Source of the DNA: Litoribacillus peritrichatus
GTDB taxonomy: Bacteria > Pseudomonadota > Gammaproteobacteria > Pseudomonadales > Litoribrevibacteraceae
Direction of reading: 5' to 3'
DNA length: 64,000 nucleotides
Assembly (NCBI RefSeq): GCF_039537985.1
Contig: NZ_BAABBN010000004.1
Coordinates: forward strand, 992,001-1,056,000
Shown: positions 26,462 to 34,872 of the stretch, piece by piece
How the letters are laid out: every line of letters starts with the position of its first letter
How positions within the stretch are numbered: the stretch's first letter is position 1
The notes under the pieces: generated by a model
Databases searched by the model: none
What the model saw: the letters and a program-made list of their open reading frames with translations, nothing else
Told to the model about the DNA's origin: nothing
Translations under genes and position numbers: made by a program

Positions 26462-28669
26462 TTGAAGGTTCGAGCACATCGTTTTATTGGAGCCATGCTC
26501 ATCTACGCTTTGGGCGTAGTCAGTATTGCTGTGGCCAGCTATTTACTCGAACAAAAACGTTATATGGACGACATCGATTCTCGATTGTTGGCCGCCGCCA
26601 GTAATATCCCGACCATATTGCCCACCAATTTTCACGACATCGCCAGAACCCCCGATGCTATTTCTGAAGAGCAGGACAGGTATAACCTCGAACTGATGTC
26701 ACAACATACCCGAAGCGGTGACCTGACGTATTTGTACAGTTACGTCATGGTTGATGGCATGATCTATTTCACCTCCTGTAACTATACTGATGAAGATGTG
26801 GAAAAAAATCAGGTGGTTACTTACTGGACTTCTTATCCTGAAGGTTCCCCGGAATACTTTGATGCTATGACGGCCAAAGAACCTGTCTATGTGACTGCAG
26901 GAGATCGTTGGGGTTTGTTCAGGACAATTCTTATTCCGATGACGTCACCTGGCGGCCAGCCTTATGTTGCTGCTGCAGATATGGATATTACGGTGATACA
27001 GGAGTCGTTGCGCCGCCGCGTATTGCATGTGTTTGGCATTGGACTGATTTTACTGTTACTGGCGGTTCCGCTAGTACTGGCTTACCGCCGAACCTATTTC
27101 GAAATGAGCGGCCGGTTACTGACACTGAACCAGCAGCTTCAGGATGACATTAATCAGGCGATGAAGTTGGAGGCCGAATTAAAGGATGCTACAGATAAGG
27201 CGAACAAAGCCAATCTGGTTAAAAGCCAATTTTTAGCGAATATGAGTCACGAGCTACGCACTCCTATTAATGGTGTGTTGGGGATGAACCAGTTGTTACT
27301 CGATATGGATTTGTCCGCTGAGCAACGAGAGTATGCTCGTCTGACCAATCAAAGTGCCAAAGTGCTGTTGGATACTGTGAATCAGATTCTCGATCAAGCG
27401 GCATTAGAAGGTGGCGGACTTATTCTTAAAACGGAGTCCACTTTGACGGTTCCGTTCTTCGAAGACGTACTTCAGATGTTTTCTTCGCAGATCTCGGATA
27501 AAAAACTGGATCTCACCTTACATGTGGCGCATGAGGTGCCTGCCCAGATTGAAATTGATGCCGTTCGCTTAAGGCAGGTGCTTTCAAATCTTATTTCAAA
27601 TGCGATTAAATTTACTTACGAAGGCGGTGTTCAAGTATTCCTGACGTGGCAAAACGGTACATTGGCAGGGGAAGTGAAGGACACAGGTATTGGTATTCCT
27701 ACCGACGCGCAACAACGAGTCTTTGAAACGTTTCAGCAGGTGGATAATTCTTCGACCCGACATTACTGCGGAACGGGCTTAGGACTGCCAATTTCCAAGC
27801 AAATTTGCAGTGTTATGGGCGGAGACTTGCAGTTAGCCCACTCAAATCAAAATGGTTCAACGTTTGTTTTCTCCATTCAGGCTCCGTCTTGCTCTGATGA
27901 ACCTGAAAAGCCAGTTGAGTTAACGGGGTGTTCAAACGTATTGGTTGTTACGCCCGAATCTGCGATGGTTGCTTGGTTTGAACACGAATTATCGGTTTCA
28001 GAAATAACACTTCAGGTGAAGAACACTTTAGCCTCGGCCTTGCCGAAACTGAGGGAGGCGGATGTTATTTTTGTGGATTCGAGTATGGGCGATAACGTAC
28101 TTGAAGCGATGAGTGACTCTTTTAACCCAAGTAAACAAAGGTTGATATGTCTGGCTTGGTTGGGACAAAAGTTGCCTGATAATGTCTATGGCCGTGTTGA
28201 AATTTTGAGTAAGCCTTTGACTCGATCCGGTATGGCCCAGTTTTACTCTCAGGACTCAGCTCAAAGTCAGCAGCTGGATGTGTCTCTATCAGGCCGAATT
28301 TTATTGGTGGACGATAATATGTCTAACCTAAAGGCCATCGGAGACCAACTCAGAAGTACCGGTCTGGACGTCGAGCTGGTAGACAACGGGAAAGAAGCGA
28401 TTGCACGTTGTGCTCATGATCAATTCGATTTGGTGTTAATGGATTTGCAAATGCCGGGGATGGACGGTCTCGAAGCCACACGCTTAATTCATGAGATTTT
28501 GAGTGATGAAGCGCCACCCATTGTAGGCATTTCTGCTCGGGTTATGGAAGAAGATATTATGCTGGCCAAGAAGGAAGGAATGGCAGACTACTTATGTAAG
28601 CCGGTTACGAAAGATGTACTTCTTGGAAAGGTCGCAGAGTTTCTTAAAGAACCTTCTCTCAACCCTTAG
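26462..28669 (+). CDS. Hybrid sensor histidine kinase/response regulator
   Basis: A 735-residue membrane hybrid kinase. An N-terminal helix (about 8-28) and a second one (about 187-208) bracket a periplasmic sensor region of about 160 residues. A short coiled linker leads to a HisKA domain with NMSHELRTPINGVLGM (His263), then an ATPase domain with N-box (SNLISNAIKF), G1 (DTGIGIP) and G2 (GTGLGLPISK). Residues about 490-600 look like a degenerate receiver with no acidic pair. A proper receiver begins at 612 (ILLVDDN) with phospho-acceptor Asp661 (VLMDLQMPGMDG). There is no HPt domain, and no response regulator gene nearby, so the output partner is elsewhere. The start is TTG at 26462 after AAGGTGG. 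Confidence 0.9.
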   Translation: MKVRAHRFIGAMLIYALGVVSIAVASYLLEQKRYMDDIDSRLLAAASNIPTILPTNFHDIARTPDAISEEQDRYNLELMSQHTRSGDLTYLYSYVMVDGMIYFTSCNYTDEDVEKNQVVTYWTSYPEGSPEYFDAMTAKEPVYVTAGDRWGLFRTILIPMTSPGGQPYVAAADMDITVIQESLRRRVLHVFGIGLILLLLAVPLVLAYRRTYFEMSGRLLTLNQQLQDDINQAMKLEAELKDATDKANKANLVKSQFLANMSHELRTPINGVLGMNQLLLDMDLSAEQREYARLTNQSAKVLLDTVNQILDQAALEGGGLILKTESTLTVPFFEDVLQMFSSQISDKKLDLTLHVAHEVPAQIEIDAVRLRQVLSNLISNAIKFTYEGGVQVFLTWQNGTLAGEVKDTGIGIPTDAQQRVFETFQQVDNSSTRHYCGTGLGLPISKQICSVMGGDLQLAHSNQNGSTFVFSIQAPSCSDEPEKPVELTGCSNVLVVTPESAMVAWFEHELSVSEITLQVKNTLASALPKLREADVIFVDSSMGDNVLEAMSDSFNPSKQRLICLAWLGQKLPDNVYGRVEILSKPLTRSGMAQFYSQDSAQSQQLDVSLSGRILLVDDNMSNLKAIGDQLRSTGLDVELVDNGKEAIARCAHDQFDLVLMDLQMPGMDGLEATRLIHEILSDEAPPIVGISARVMEEDIMLAKKEGMADYLCKPVTKDVLLGKVAEFLKEPSLNP

Positions 28670-28729
28670 CATAGTTTGAACTATACCAAGGGGGAGGTTT
28701 GTATTCAGATTAAGCTCTACTGAAGTCAG

Positions 28730-29878
28730 TTAAGCGACGGCCAATTCCAGAATCTCTCTGCTTTCTTTCAGTGTGATGGCCTGATGCTCGCCCAGCTTGA
28801 GCATTTTGTGTGCTTCAAGTTGTTTGATGATGCTATCGATCGCTTGCGCTTTATCCGATCCATGTTCTGTTAGTTGTGTTGCAACATCCAAACTATGATA
28901 AAACGCTTCGATGGCCGAAATGGTTTGTTCTGCAAGCTCGTCACTGTTCTCCAGTCCGAAAACATTTCTACCCATTTGCTCAAGCTTTTCTCGCTTGACG
29001 CTGATTTGGTTGCGAAGCAACGAAGGCTGAATAATTGCTAACGAGCGACCATGGTCAACACCATAAAGGGCGGTGAGTTCATGACCGATCATGTGAGTTG
29101 CCCAATCTTGAGGTACACCTGAACCAATTAAACCGTTTAACGCCTGATTGGCTGACCACATTAGGTTTTCACGCCATTGATCGTTATCACGATCGTTGAA
29201 TTGGTTGGCCAGTTTGATTAAAGACTTCAGCAGGGTTTCAGCGTACCCATCCTGTATCATGGCGTTGGTTGGGTAAGTTAAATATTGTTCACAAGTGTGA
29301 ACCCAAGCATCAACAATACCATTTACCAGTTGCTTTTCAGGCAGGGTCTTCATAGCGTCCGGGTCCAGTACGGCAAATTTGGGATGAACCGCTGGTGAGA
29401 AGAAGGGCAGTTTGTCTTGCGTCTCTGCCCGAGTAATTACAGCCCCGGAATTAGATTCAGAGCCCGTCGCTGGCAGAGTTAAGATTGCACCCAAAGGAAT
29501 GGCCGATTTTACTGAGTGTTTGCCTAAAAGAATATCCCAACCATCGCCTTCATAGCACGCAGCCGCCGCAACGTACTTGGAGCCGTCAATTACTGAACCG
29601 CCACCTACTGCTAATATGTATTCAACGTTTTCGTTTTTAGCGATTTTCACCGCTTTATCCAGTGTTTCCATTGTTGGGTTTGGCTCCACGCCAGAAAACT
29701 CCAGCCAAGTGTGATTGGCTAATGCAGAAATCACTTGCTCATAGACGCCATTTTTTTTGATGGAGCCTCCACCGTAAATAATCAGTACTTTCTGATCTTC
29801 CGGTATGTTTTTAGTGATACTGGATATTTGACCTTGACCAAAATGAATTTGGGTTGGGTTTGTGTAGGTGAATTTCAT
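28730..29878 (-). CDS. yqhD: Iron-containing alcohol dehydrogenase, YqhD-like aldehyde reductase
   Basis: A 382-residue group III metal-dependent alcohol dehydrogenase like E. coli YqhD, an NADPH-dependent enzyme that reduces many short-chain aldehydes and protects against reactive carbonyls. Characteristic parts are the start FTYTNPTQIHFGQGQ, the GGGSVIDGSK dinucleotide loop, LPATGSESNSGAVIT, and the metal ligands in VNGIVDAWVHTCEQ (Asp and His), GHELTALYG and VDHGRSLAI (two His). Length matches. The ATG has GAGG eight bases upstream. A YqhC-like AraC regulator is divergently transcribed 166 bases away, the same pairing as yqhD/yqhC in E. coli, which strengthens the name. Confidence 0.9.
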   Translation of the reverse strand: MKFTYTNPTQIHFGQGQISSITKNIPEDQKVLIIYGGGSIKKNGVYEQVISALANHTWLEFSGVEPNPTMETLDKAVKIAKNENVEYILAVGGGSVIDGSKYVAAAACYEGDGWDILLGKHSVKSAIPLGAILTLPATGSESNSGAVITRAETQDKLPFFSPAVHPKFAVLDPDAMKTLPEKQLVNGIVDAWVHTCEQYLTYPTNAMIQDGYAETLLKSLIKLANQFNDRDNDQWRENLMWSANQALNGLIGSGVPQDWATHMIGHELTALYGVDHGRSLAIIQPSLLRNQISVKREKLEQMGRNVFGLENSDELAEQTISAIEAFYHSLDVATQLTEHGSDKAQAIDSIIKQLEAHKMLKLGEHQAITLKESREILELAVA

Positions 29879-30044
29879 GTTAATGCCTCATCACAGAAAT
29901 AACGGTTCTAAGTGTTTTTAATATGGTTGCATATTAGTATTGCAGGTTGGTGGAATAAAGGTGTATTTGAAGAAAATAATTGCCTATTAGTGTAATAATA
30001 TATATTTTGTCGAGATTAGAGTGTAGCCCGGCAGGAATGAGCGT

Positions 30045-30941
30045 ATGGGAAGTTTGGCCGAATTAATGCAGTCTTATGTGGATCTGAAATCCTTGAATGA
30101 TTTTGACGGTGTCACTTCGACCTCTATTCGAGGCGTGCATTTTTATCGAGACAGTCAAGGAAATACTCGACAACCCCTGGTCTATCAGTCGGGGATTATC
30201 GCGATAGGGCAAGGGTATAAACGGATATACCTGGGTGATCAAAGCGTTCGTTATGGTGCCGGTGATTATGTGGTGGTGGGGGTTCCAATGCCTTTGGAGT
30301 GTGAAGCTTTTCCTGAGGATGGTTTGCCGATTATGGGTATATCCATCAATGTTGCTCCTAAAACACTGCACAATTTGGTCAATCAGTTAGCGGATCAGCC
30401 ATTACATCAGGAAAATGAGTATTCCAAAAGTCAGGCTGCGCTCAATCTTGGTTTGAAGTCAGAATGTGTGAACGAAGCTTTGGATGAATGCTTTAAGCGA
30501 CTGCTGCTTGTACTGCATGATGAGGTTGATTCTAAAGTTCTGGGTGCTTCTATTGTAGAAGAAATTATTTACCGTGTTTTGATGGGGAAGCATGGGCATG
30601 TGTTGTTTGATTTGGCTAAACATGACGGGCATTACGCGAGAATCGCGAAAGTACTGGATCGACTTCATGCGGATTACGCAAATCAGATCACAGTAGAGAG
30701 TCTGGCTGAGCAAGCAAATATGAGCTTATCCGGGTTTCATCGTGCTTTTCGTCAGGTAACGACGGAAACGCCATTGCAGTACCTGAAAAAGGTCAGACTG
30801 AATAAAGCCAAGGAGTTGATCGTATCGGAAGGCAAGCGAGCGAGTGACGCCGCAATTTTAGTTGGGTATACCAGCCCTTCTCAGTTTAGTCGTGAGTTTA
30901 AACGGCACTTTAATGCGACACCAAAGTCGCTGGCAGGTTGA
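30045..30941 (+). CDS. yqhC: AraC-family regulator, YqhC-like
   Basis: A 298-residue AraC/XylS regulator. The N-terminal half (about 30-180) matches the AraC_N type of effector domain (YQSGIIAIGQGYKRIYLGDQSVRYGAGDYVVVGVPMPLECE), and the C-terminal 100 residues carry two helix-turn-helix motifs (ITVESLAEQANMSLSGFHRAFRQV and ASDAAILVGYTSPSQFSREFKRHF). This is the YqhC domain layout; in E. coli YqhC senses aldehydes and activates yqhD. Here it is divergent from the yqhD-like gene, so the same circuit is likely (inference). AGGA lies eight bases before the ATG. The gene ends one base before the convergent solute-binding gene. Confidence 0.88.
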   Translation: MGSLAELMQSYVDLKSLNDFDGVTSTSIRGVHFYRDSQGNTRQPLVYQSGIIAIGQGYKRIYLGDQSVRYGAGDYVVVGVPMPLECEAFPEDGLPIMGISINVAPKTLHNLVNQLADQPLHQENEYSKSQAALNLGLKSECVNEALDECFKRLLLVLHDEVDSKVLGASIVEEIIYRVLMGKHGHVLFDLAKHDGHYARIAKVLDRLHADYANQITVESLAEQANMSLSGFHRAFRQVTTETPLQYLKKVRLNKAKELIVSEGKRASDAAILVGYTSPSQFSREFKRHFNATPKSLAG

Positions 30942-30942
30942 T

Positions 30943-31692
30943 TTAATCAATCAGGCCGTATTTAACTTTTAAGCGTTGAAACTGTTCGGATTGTTTAAAT
31001 TCTTTCAGTGCTTTTGCAAATTGCTGAGCCAGTGCCGAACGGTTTTTAGGAATAGAAAAGGCGATATAATTGTTAAACTCGCTTATGTAAGGCTTGACCA
31101 AACTTATGCCGTCCATTTTTCCTGCTTTCTTGAACGCCCTATATTCATCGAGAGAAAATACTCCGAGGTCAATGCGTTTGGCTCTCAGTGTATCCAACAT
31201 CTGAGGGATTGAAACAATTTCAATCTTGTTCAGGCGTTTTGTCTGATCAAACTCATTACCATAAAAATAACCTAACTGAACGCCAATGATATAGTTTGAA
31301 ATGCTGTTCATTGAGCCATCGAAATGAATGTACTTTAGTCGTGGTGTAAGACATATAAAGGTGCTTGCCGTTTTGGATAAGATGTTATCTTCGAGAAAAA
31401 TAGCAAACTTCTCTCGTTCTTTGGTTTTTGAAATATAGGTAATGGCGTCAGCTTTACCTTGTTGCATCAAAAGAGAAGCGCGTTTCCATGGGTAACTTTC
31501 AATGCGGAATTCAGCACCAAGCTTGCTTGCTACATTGTTTATTATTTCAATATGAAAGCCCCTAATTTCACCGTCTTCGATGAACTCATGCGGTGGGTAA
31601 TTTTCATTACCCCGAACCACTATGAACTCTTCTGCCAGACAGGCGTGTTGGCCGGATAATATAACCAACAGTAAACTGATTAGGTGTCTCAT
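30943..31692 (-). CDS. Periplasmic solute-binding protein, family 3 (amino-acid type)
   Basis: A 249-residue exported protein: signal peptide MRHLISLLLVILSGQHACLA, then a type II periplasmic binding fold, with NYPPHEFIEDGEIRGFHIEIINNVASKLGAEFRIESYPWKRASLLMQQGKADA at the start of lobe one. The family usually binds amino acids for ABC transporters, but no permease or ATPase gene is present. Instead it lies directly downstream of a sensor kinase gene on the same strand, which suggests a sensory or accessory role. The ATG at 31692 has GAAGG correctly spaced. A longer frame starts at 31767, overlapping the kinase stop as TAATG, but that start would bury the signal peptide 25 residues inside; I prefer the shorter form. 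Confidence 0.85.
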   Translation of the reverse strand: MRHLISLLLVILSGQHACLAEEFIVVRGNENYPPHEFIEDGEIRGFHIEIINNVASKLGAEFRIESYPWKRASLLMQQGKADAITYISKTKEREKFAIFLEDNILSKTASTFICLTPRLKYIHFDGSMNSISNYIIGVQLGYFYGNEFDQTKRLNKIEIVSIPQMLDTLRAKRIDLGVFSLDEYRAFKKAGKMDGISLVKPYISEFNNYIAFSIPKNRSALAQQFAKALKEFKQSEQFQRLKVKYGLID

Positions 31693-31766
31693 TGTATGCC
31701 TTCTCTGGCTTATCTTTAAAAAACCGCTGCACAATTTATGGCCAAGCGTCATTACACTGTTTCTCA

Positions 31767-33392
31767 TTAATAGTGTTTGGTTTGTTTATCTCTAAGCGTT
31801 TTTGGCAACGTAAGCTTGAAACAGGCGCCTTGGTACTTGGACTCAAGACACTCTATGGTGCCACCTAAGGCCTGTGTCACAATGTTGTAAGTAATATTAA
31901 GGCCTAAACCAAGTTCGCCTTTGTTCCGCCGAGTGGTATAAAAAGGCTCGAAAATTCGTTGCCTTTCTGACTCATTAATCCCGACGCCGTTGTCGGAAAC
32001 AAGAATAGAAACGGATGCATCTTCTGGATTTTGGCTCACTTCGATGTAAATGCTTCCTGGTTGGTCATCACTGAATGCGTGAGTCTCTGCATTTTCGACT
32101 AAGGCTTGCAGGGCTTTATGTAATGACATAAAGAACGTTTCTATTTCGATTTTTTTGTCGCAAAGGATATGCAATGTCAGAGATTTTCTCAGGTATGAAT
32201 CGGACCAATGCCGGAACTCTTTCATAAACTCGTGAAGGTTGACGAGCGATAAGGTTTCACACTCTTCATGCACGGATAATTTTTTGAACGTCGTTACTAA
32301 GCCGGTAATTCGGTCAATATTATTTTCACACATGACCGATAATGATGTGATGTTTTCAAGTGCGTCGCTAAAACCTTGTTTACTGAGATGGTTATTTTCT
32401 GCATCGGCCTTGATGTTGGTTACGAAATCGCTGATGGCACTGATCGATGTTTTACAAACGCCTAGGGGAGTATTTAATTCATGAGCCAAACCTATGACCA
32501 TACCGCCGGTTGCGAGCATCTTCTCCCGGATAATTAACTGTTTTTGCGTTTCTTTTAATTGCTCAACCATTGCGTTGACGTTGTTCAGTGCAGTAGAAAG
32601 TTCTTGATTTGTTTTTGATAGTTCATGTGTTCTTTTGTCTACTTTATGCTCAAGTTTGGCATTCATGTCGGCTAAAAGGGCTCTTTCATTTTGAAGTTCT
32701 TCTTCAATTTTTTCTTTGTGTTTTAGCTCGGTAGCCAGATTGTGTCGCATATGATTGATTGCGTCGGTGACAACTTGCAATTCATCGTTTTGTCGTTCTC
32801 TGGACAGTTCCAGAGTGATTTGAAGCGAATCAAAAGAAAGGTTGTTAGCAAAATGGGCGAGTTTGTTTAAATGCCGGGTGATCATTCGGTGGACAATGGC
32901 AAGAATAAATAAGGAAACGATAAAGGTTTTTATAAATTGAGTGAAAAGAATGTTGACGGCTTTTGCGATGATACGGTCATAAAGATAGCCGTAATTGACT
33001 TCTAAATAGAGGGTGCCAATGACCTTACTTTTGTGAAGTATTTCGTATTCTTTAAGCTCAGAGTAAGGGCTGGCGTTGGGCGTTCCCATTTCCTTTCTTT
33101 CTCCGCCGATCAATACAATGTAAGCGTAATCATTTTCGGGATAATTCAGAAGACCTTCGAGTTTGAGTTCAACCTTTGGCCAATCAAACTCCCACAAATC
33201 GAGACTCAATTGCTTGAGGTAGACATTTTTGATTCTTTCCTGGTGGTCTTCGAAAACCGACAAGTCTCTTTTGTAGTCGAGAAATAGAATAATAACGGTT
33301 GTAAATAGGGTCACAAGGGTACTGATGGCGACTATCGTGATGAGTAATCGACGACCGAGCTGGGATGGAAAAGCATCTTTTAGATTTAGCAA
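31767..33392 (-). CDS. Sensor histidine kinase, no receiver domain
   Basis: A 541-residue membrane kinase. Helices at about 16-38 and 148-168 enclose a periplasmic sensor of some 110 residues; a HAMP-like segment (168-220) and a long coiled coil (222-292) follow. The phospho-acceptor box is GLAHELNTPLGV (His304), and the ATPase domain shows ALVENAETHAF, VSDNGVGINE and GELGLGLNITYNIVTQALGG. This H-box type (HELNTPLG) is common in kinases lacking an attached receiver. No response regulator gene is adjacent; the next gene in the same direction encodes a solute-binding protein. The start is TTG at 33392 with GAGG upstream. Signal and partner are unknown. Confidence 0.88.
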   Translation of the reverse strand: MLNLKDAFPSQLGRRLLITIVAISTLVTLFTTVIILFLDYKRDLSVFEDHQERIKNVYLKQLSLDLWEFDWPKVELKLEGLLNYPENDYAYIVLIGGERKEMGTPNASPYSELKEYEILHKSKVIGTLYLEVNYGYLYDRIIAKAVNILFTQFIKTFIVSLFILAIVHRMITRHLNKLAHFANNLSFDSLQITLELSRERQNDELQVVTDAINHMRHNLATELKHKEKIEEELQNERALLADMNAKLEHKVDKRTHELSKTNQELSTALNNVNAMVEQLKETQKQLIIREKMLATGGMVIGLAHELNTPLGVCKTSISAISDFVTNIKADAENNHLSKQGFSDALENITSLSVMCENNIDRITGLVTTFKKLSVHEECETLSLVNLHEFMKEFRHWSDSYLRKSLTLHILCDKKIEIETFFMSLHKALQALVENAETHAFSDDQPGSIYIEVSQNPEDASVSILVSDNGVGINESERQRIFEPFYTTRRNKGELGLGLNITYNIVTQALGGTIECLESKYQGACFKLTLPKTLRDKQTKHY

Positions 33393-33801
33393 GCCACAGA
33401 GCCTCTAGTCAGGATCTATAGGTATTGTTCGTAAACAAGTGTTCAATAAGCATAGAAGAAATACAGAGACCGGCTTTTTATTTAGAGGGGGAACATAGTA
33501 TCCGGTCAGGCCGTTACTTATGCATTGCAATTTTTCTGTTGCGTTCTACAAGGTATGTCGAAAGGCGTAGTAATTATCATTCATTCAATTTTTGATGTGC
33601 TAAATTTAAAAATAAATGAACTGGTCAGGATTTAATGCCTCTAATTATGGAGTCGCAGCTTGCGTCAAGGTATGGGGGTGATCAGGCAGAAATGACGCTG
33701 AATAATGACGTTTTGGTGCAGTTCAGCCCTTTAGGTAGGGCAGCAGGACAATAAAAGTACTTTTAAGTCTACACTAAAATAAATAGTAGTTAGGTCTGGG
33801 A
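33393..33801. other. 409-base stretch upstream of the RecA-like gene
   Basis: Between the kinase start (-) and the RecA-like start (+). It contains one plausible short ORF (33635-33754) and a sequence with one mismatch to the CTGT-N8-ACAG LexA box (33536-33551). Nothing else stands out. Confidence 0.5.
33635..33754 (+). CDS. Possible small protein, 39 residues, upstream of the RecA-like gene
   Basis: A short frame from ATG 33635 to TAA 33754 (MPLIMESQLASRYGGDQAEM..., ending FSPLGRAAGQ). CAGGA lies five bases before the ATG, which is an acceptable ribosome-binding site. It ends 47 bases before the RecA-like gene on the same strand, so it could be a leader peptide or small co-expressed partner. 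I recognise no family. Because it is short and outside any known context, chance is possible. Confidence 0.35.
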   Translation: MPLIMESQLASRYGGDQAEMTLNNDVLVQFSPLGRAAGQ

Positions 33802-34830
33802 ATGGGTAAGTCGAAAATGGAATCAATGATGTCGCAAATATTTAATTCAAAATGCCATAATCATCAGTGTATCAGTACCGGCAGTTTGTCACTCGATATT
33901 GCCATTGGTTCAGGTGGTTTTGTAAGAGGGCATATTAATGAAATTTGTGGTGATCGATATACCGGAAAAACGACACTTGCCTTGTTATCCATAGCTTCCA
34001 CCCAGAAACAGGGTGGTGTTTGTGCGTATATTTATTCTGGTGACTTTGATGAGCAATGGGCAGAAACATTGGGTGTAAGTGTGGATGAGTTGACTCTCAT
34101 TCAGTCGGATGGTAGCTTGGATGCAATTAAAGCGGCAGAAGCACTGGTCACTCACGATGTCATGGATCTGATAATCTTTGACTCGCTTTCTTATACTGCT
34201 GTTTCTCATAAAAATGCTGAACAAAATGATACTCGTTTATTGCAGGCGGATGAAATATCTGCGGCCGTTCGAAAGCTAAAAATAGCAGTGGAGTCTTCCG
34301 AATGTTGCTGCTTATTAATCAATCGCACAACCGAAAGCGAATACAGTGACTTATCAATTTGTAACGTAGTTGTTCAGCCTCTCGTAAAGGTTGCTACATT
34401 AGCCAGTAATGAATATTCGACAGCACTGCGAGAGTCCACCGTATGTGATCATGCAGGCCTGGATATGACGGACTGTCTTTGTCATCCGGTTGCCGTTAAG
34501 CAAGATCGAACGATGAATACGAAATTTACTCTGAATGTGGCTGTGCTGGAAAGCCCTTTTGATATTGGTTCAAAATACACGGATGTGCTTATTAGCTCCC
34601 GTAAGGGCTTGGATCAGGTTCGTGAAGTACTGAAATTGTCGTTAAAGTGCGATTTGATTTCCATGGAGTCTGGCCATTATCAATTTCATGGTTATGCGTT
34701 TGAAGGGCTACCTGAGCTGGAATCCGCTCTGAATCAAGATGAAGCGTTTTTTGAAACGCTGAAAGCTCAGCTGTTTAGGCATCATGGATTTAGACCCGAA
34801 ATGACGGATGACCTGTTGATGTGCTTTTAG
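33802..34830 (+). CDS. Degenerate RecA paralogue (RecA-fold protein)
   Basis: A 342-residue protein collinear with RecA: ISTGSLSLDIAIGSGGFVRGHINEICG leads to a Walker A motif GDRYTGKTT (50-58, RecA has GPESSGKTT), a Walker B MDLIIFDS (Asp127), and a C-terminal domain resembling that of RecA. Key differences are visible. RecA's catalytic glutamate (DAEH) is replaced by YSGD, with Gly at that position. The Gln of the FINQIR sensor is Arg (INRTTE). The L1 (EGEIGDSH) and L2 (GNPETTTGG) DNA-binding loops are not recognisable. There are 13 cysteines. It is therefore not the housekeeping RecA, but a paralogue that may bind ATP without normal hydrolysis or filament function. It converges with polB 42 bases downstream. 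Role unknown. Confidence 0.8.
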   Translation: MGKSKMESMMSQIFNSKCHNHQCISTGSLSLDIAIGSGGFVRGHINEICGDRYTGKTTLALLSIASTQKQGGVCAYIYSGDFDEQWAETLGVSVDELTLIQSDGSLDAIKAAEALVTHDVMDLIIFDSLSYTAVSHKNAEQNDTRLLQADEISAAVRKLKIAVESSECCCLLINRTTESEYSDLSICNVVVQPLVKVATLASNEYSTALRESTVCDHAGLDMTDCLCHPVAVKQDRTMNTKFTLNVAVLESPFDIGSKYTDVLISSRKGLDQVREVLKLSLKCDLISMESGHYQFHGYAFEGLPELESALNQDEAFFETLKAQLFRHHGFRPEMTDDLLMCF

Positions 34831-34834
34831 TGTT

Positions 34835-34872
34835 TTAAAATAATTCGAGTACCTTAAAATATTTCGAGTACT
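34835..34872. repeat. Two tandem 19-base repeats between recA-like and polB ends
   Basis: TTAAAATAATTCGAGTACC (34835-34853) is followed by TTAAAATATTTCGAGTACT (34854-34872), 17 of 19 identical. A partial third copy (TTAAAATA) overlaps the polB stop codon. Confidence 0.75.

Noticed and set aside
29927..29944. Imperfect inverted repeat TGCATAT...TATTGCA in the yqhC/yqhD spacer
   Set aside because: Only the outer four bases pair properly; too weak to call an operator.
31692..31767. Longer form of the solute-binding protein starting at 31767
   Set aside because: It would add 25 residues before a clean signal peptide; the ATG at 31692 has a good ribosome-binding site. The TAATG overlap is kept as a note only.
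33536..33551. LexA box candidate CTGT-N8-ACAA as a defined SOS operator
   Set aside because: One mismatch in the core, a GC-containing spacer and a distance of 250 bases from the RecA-like start make it too weak to list as a feature.
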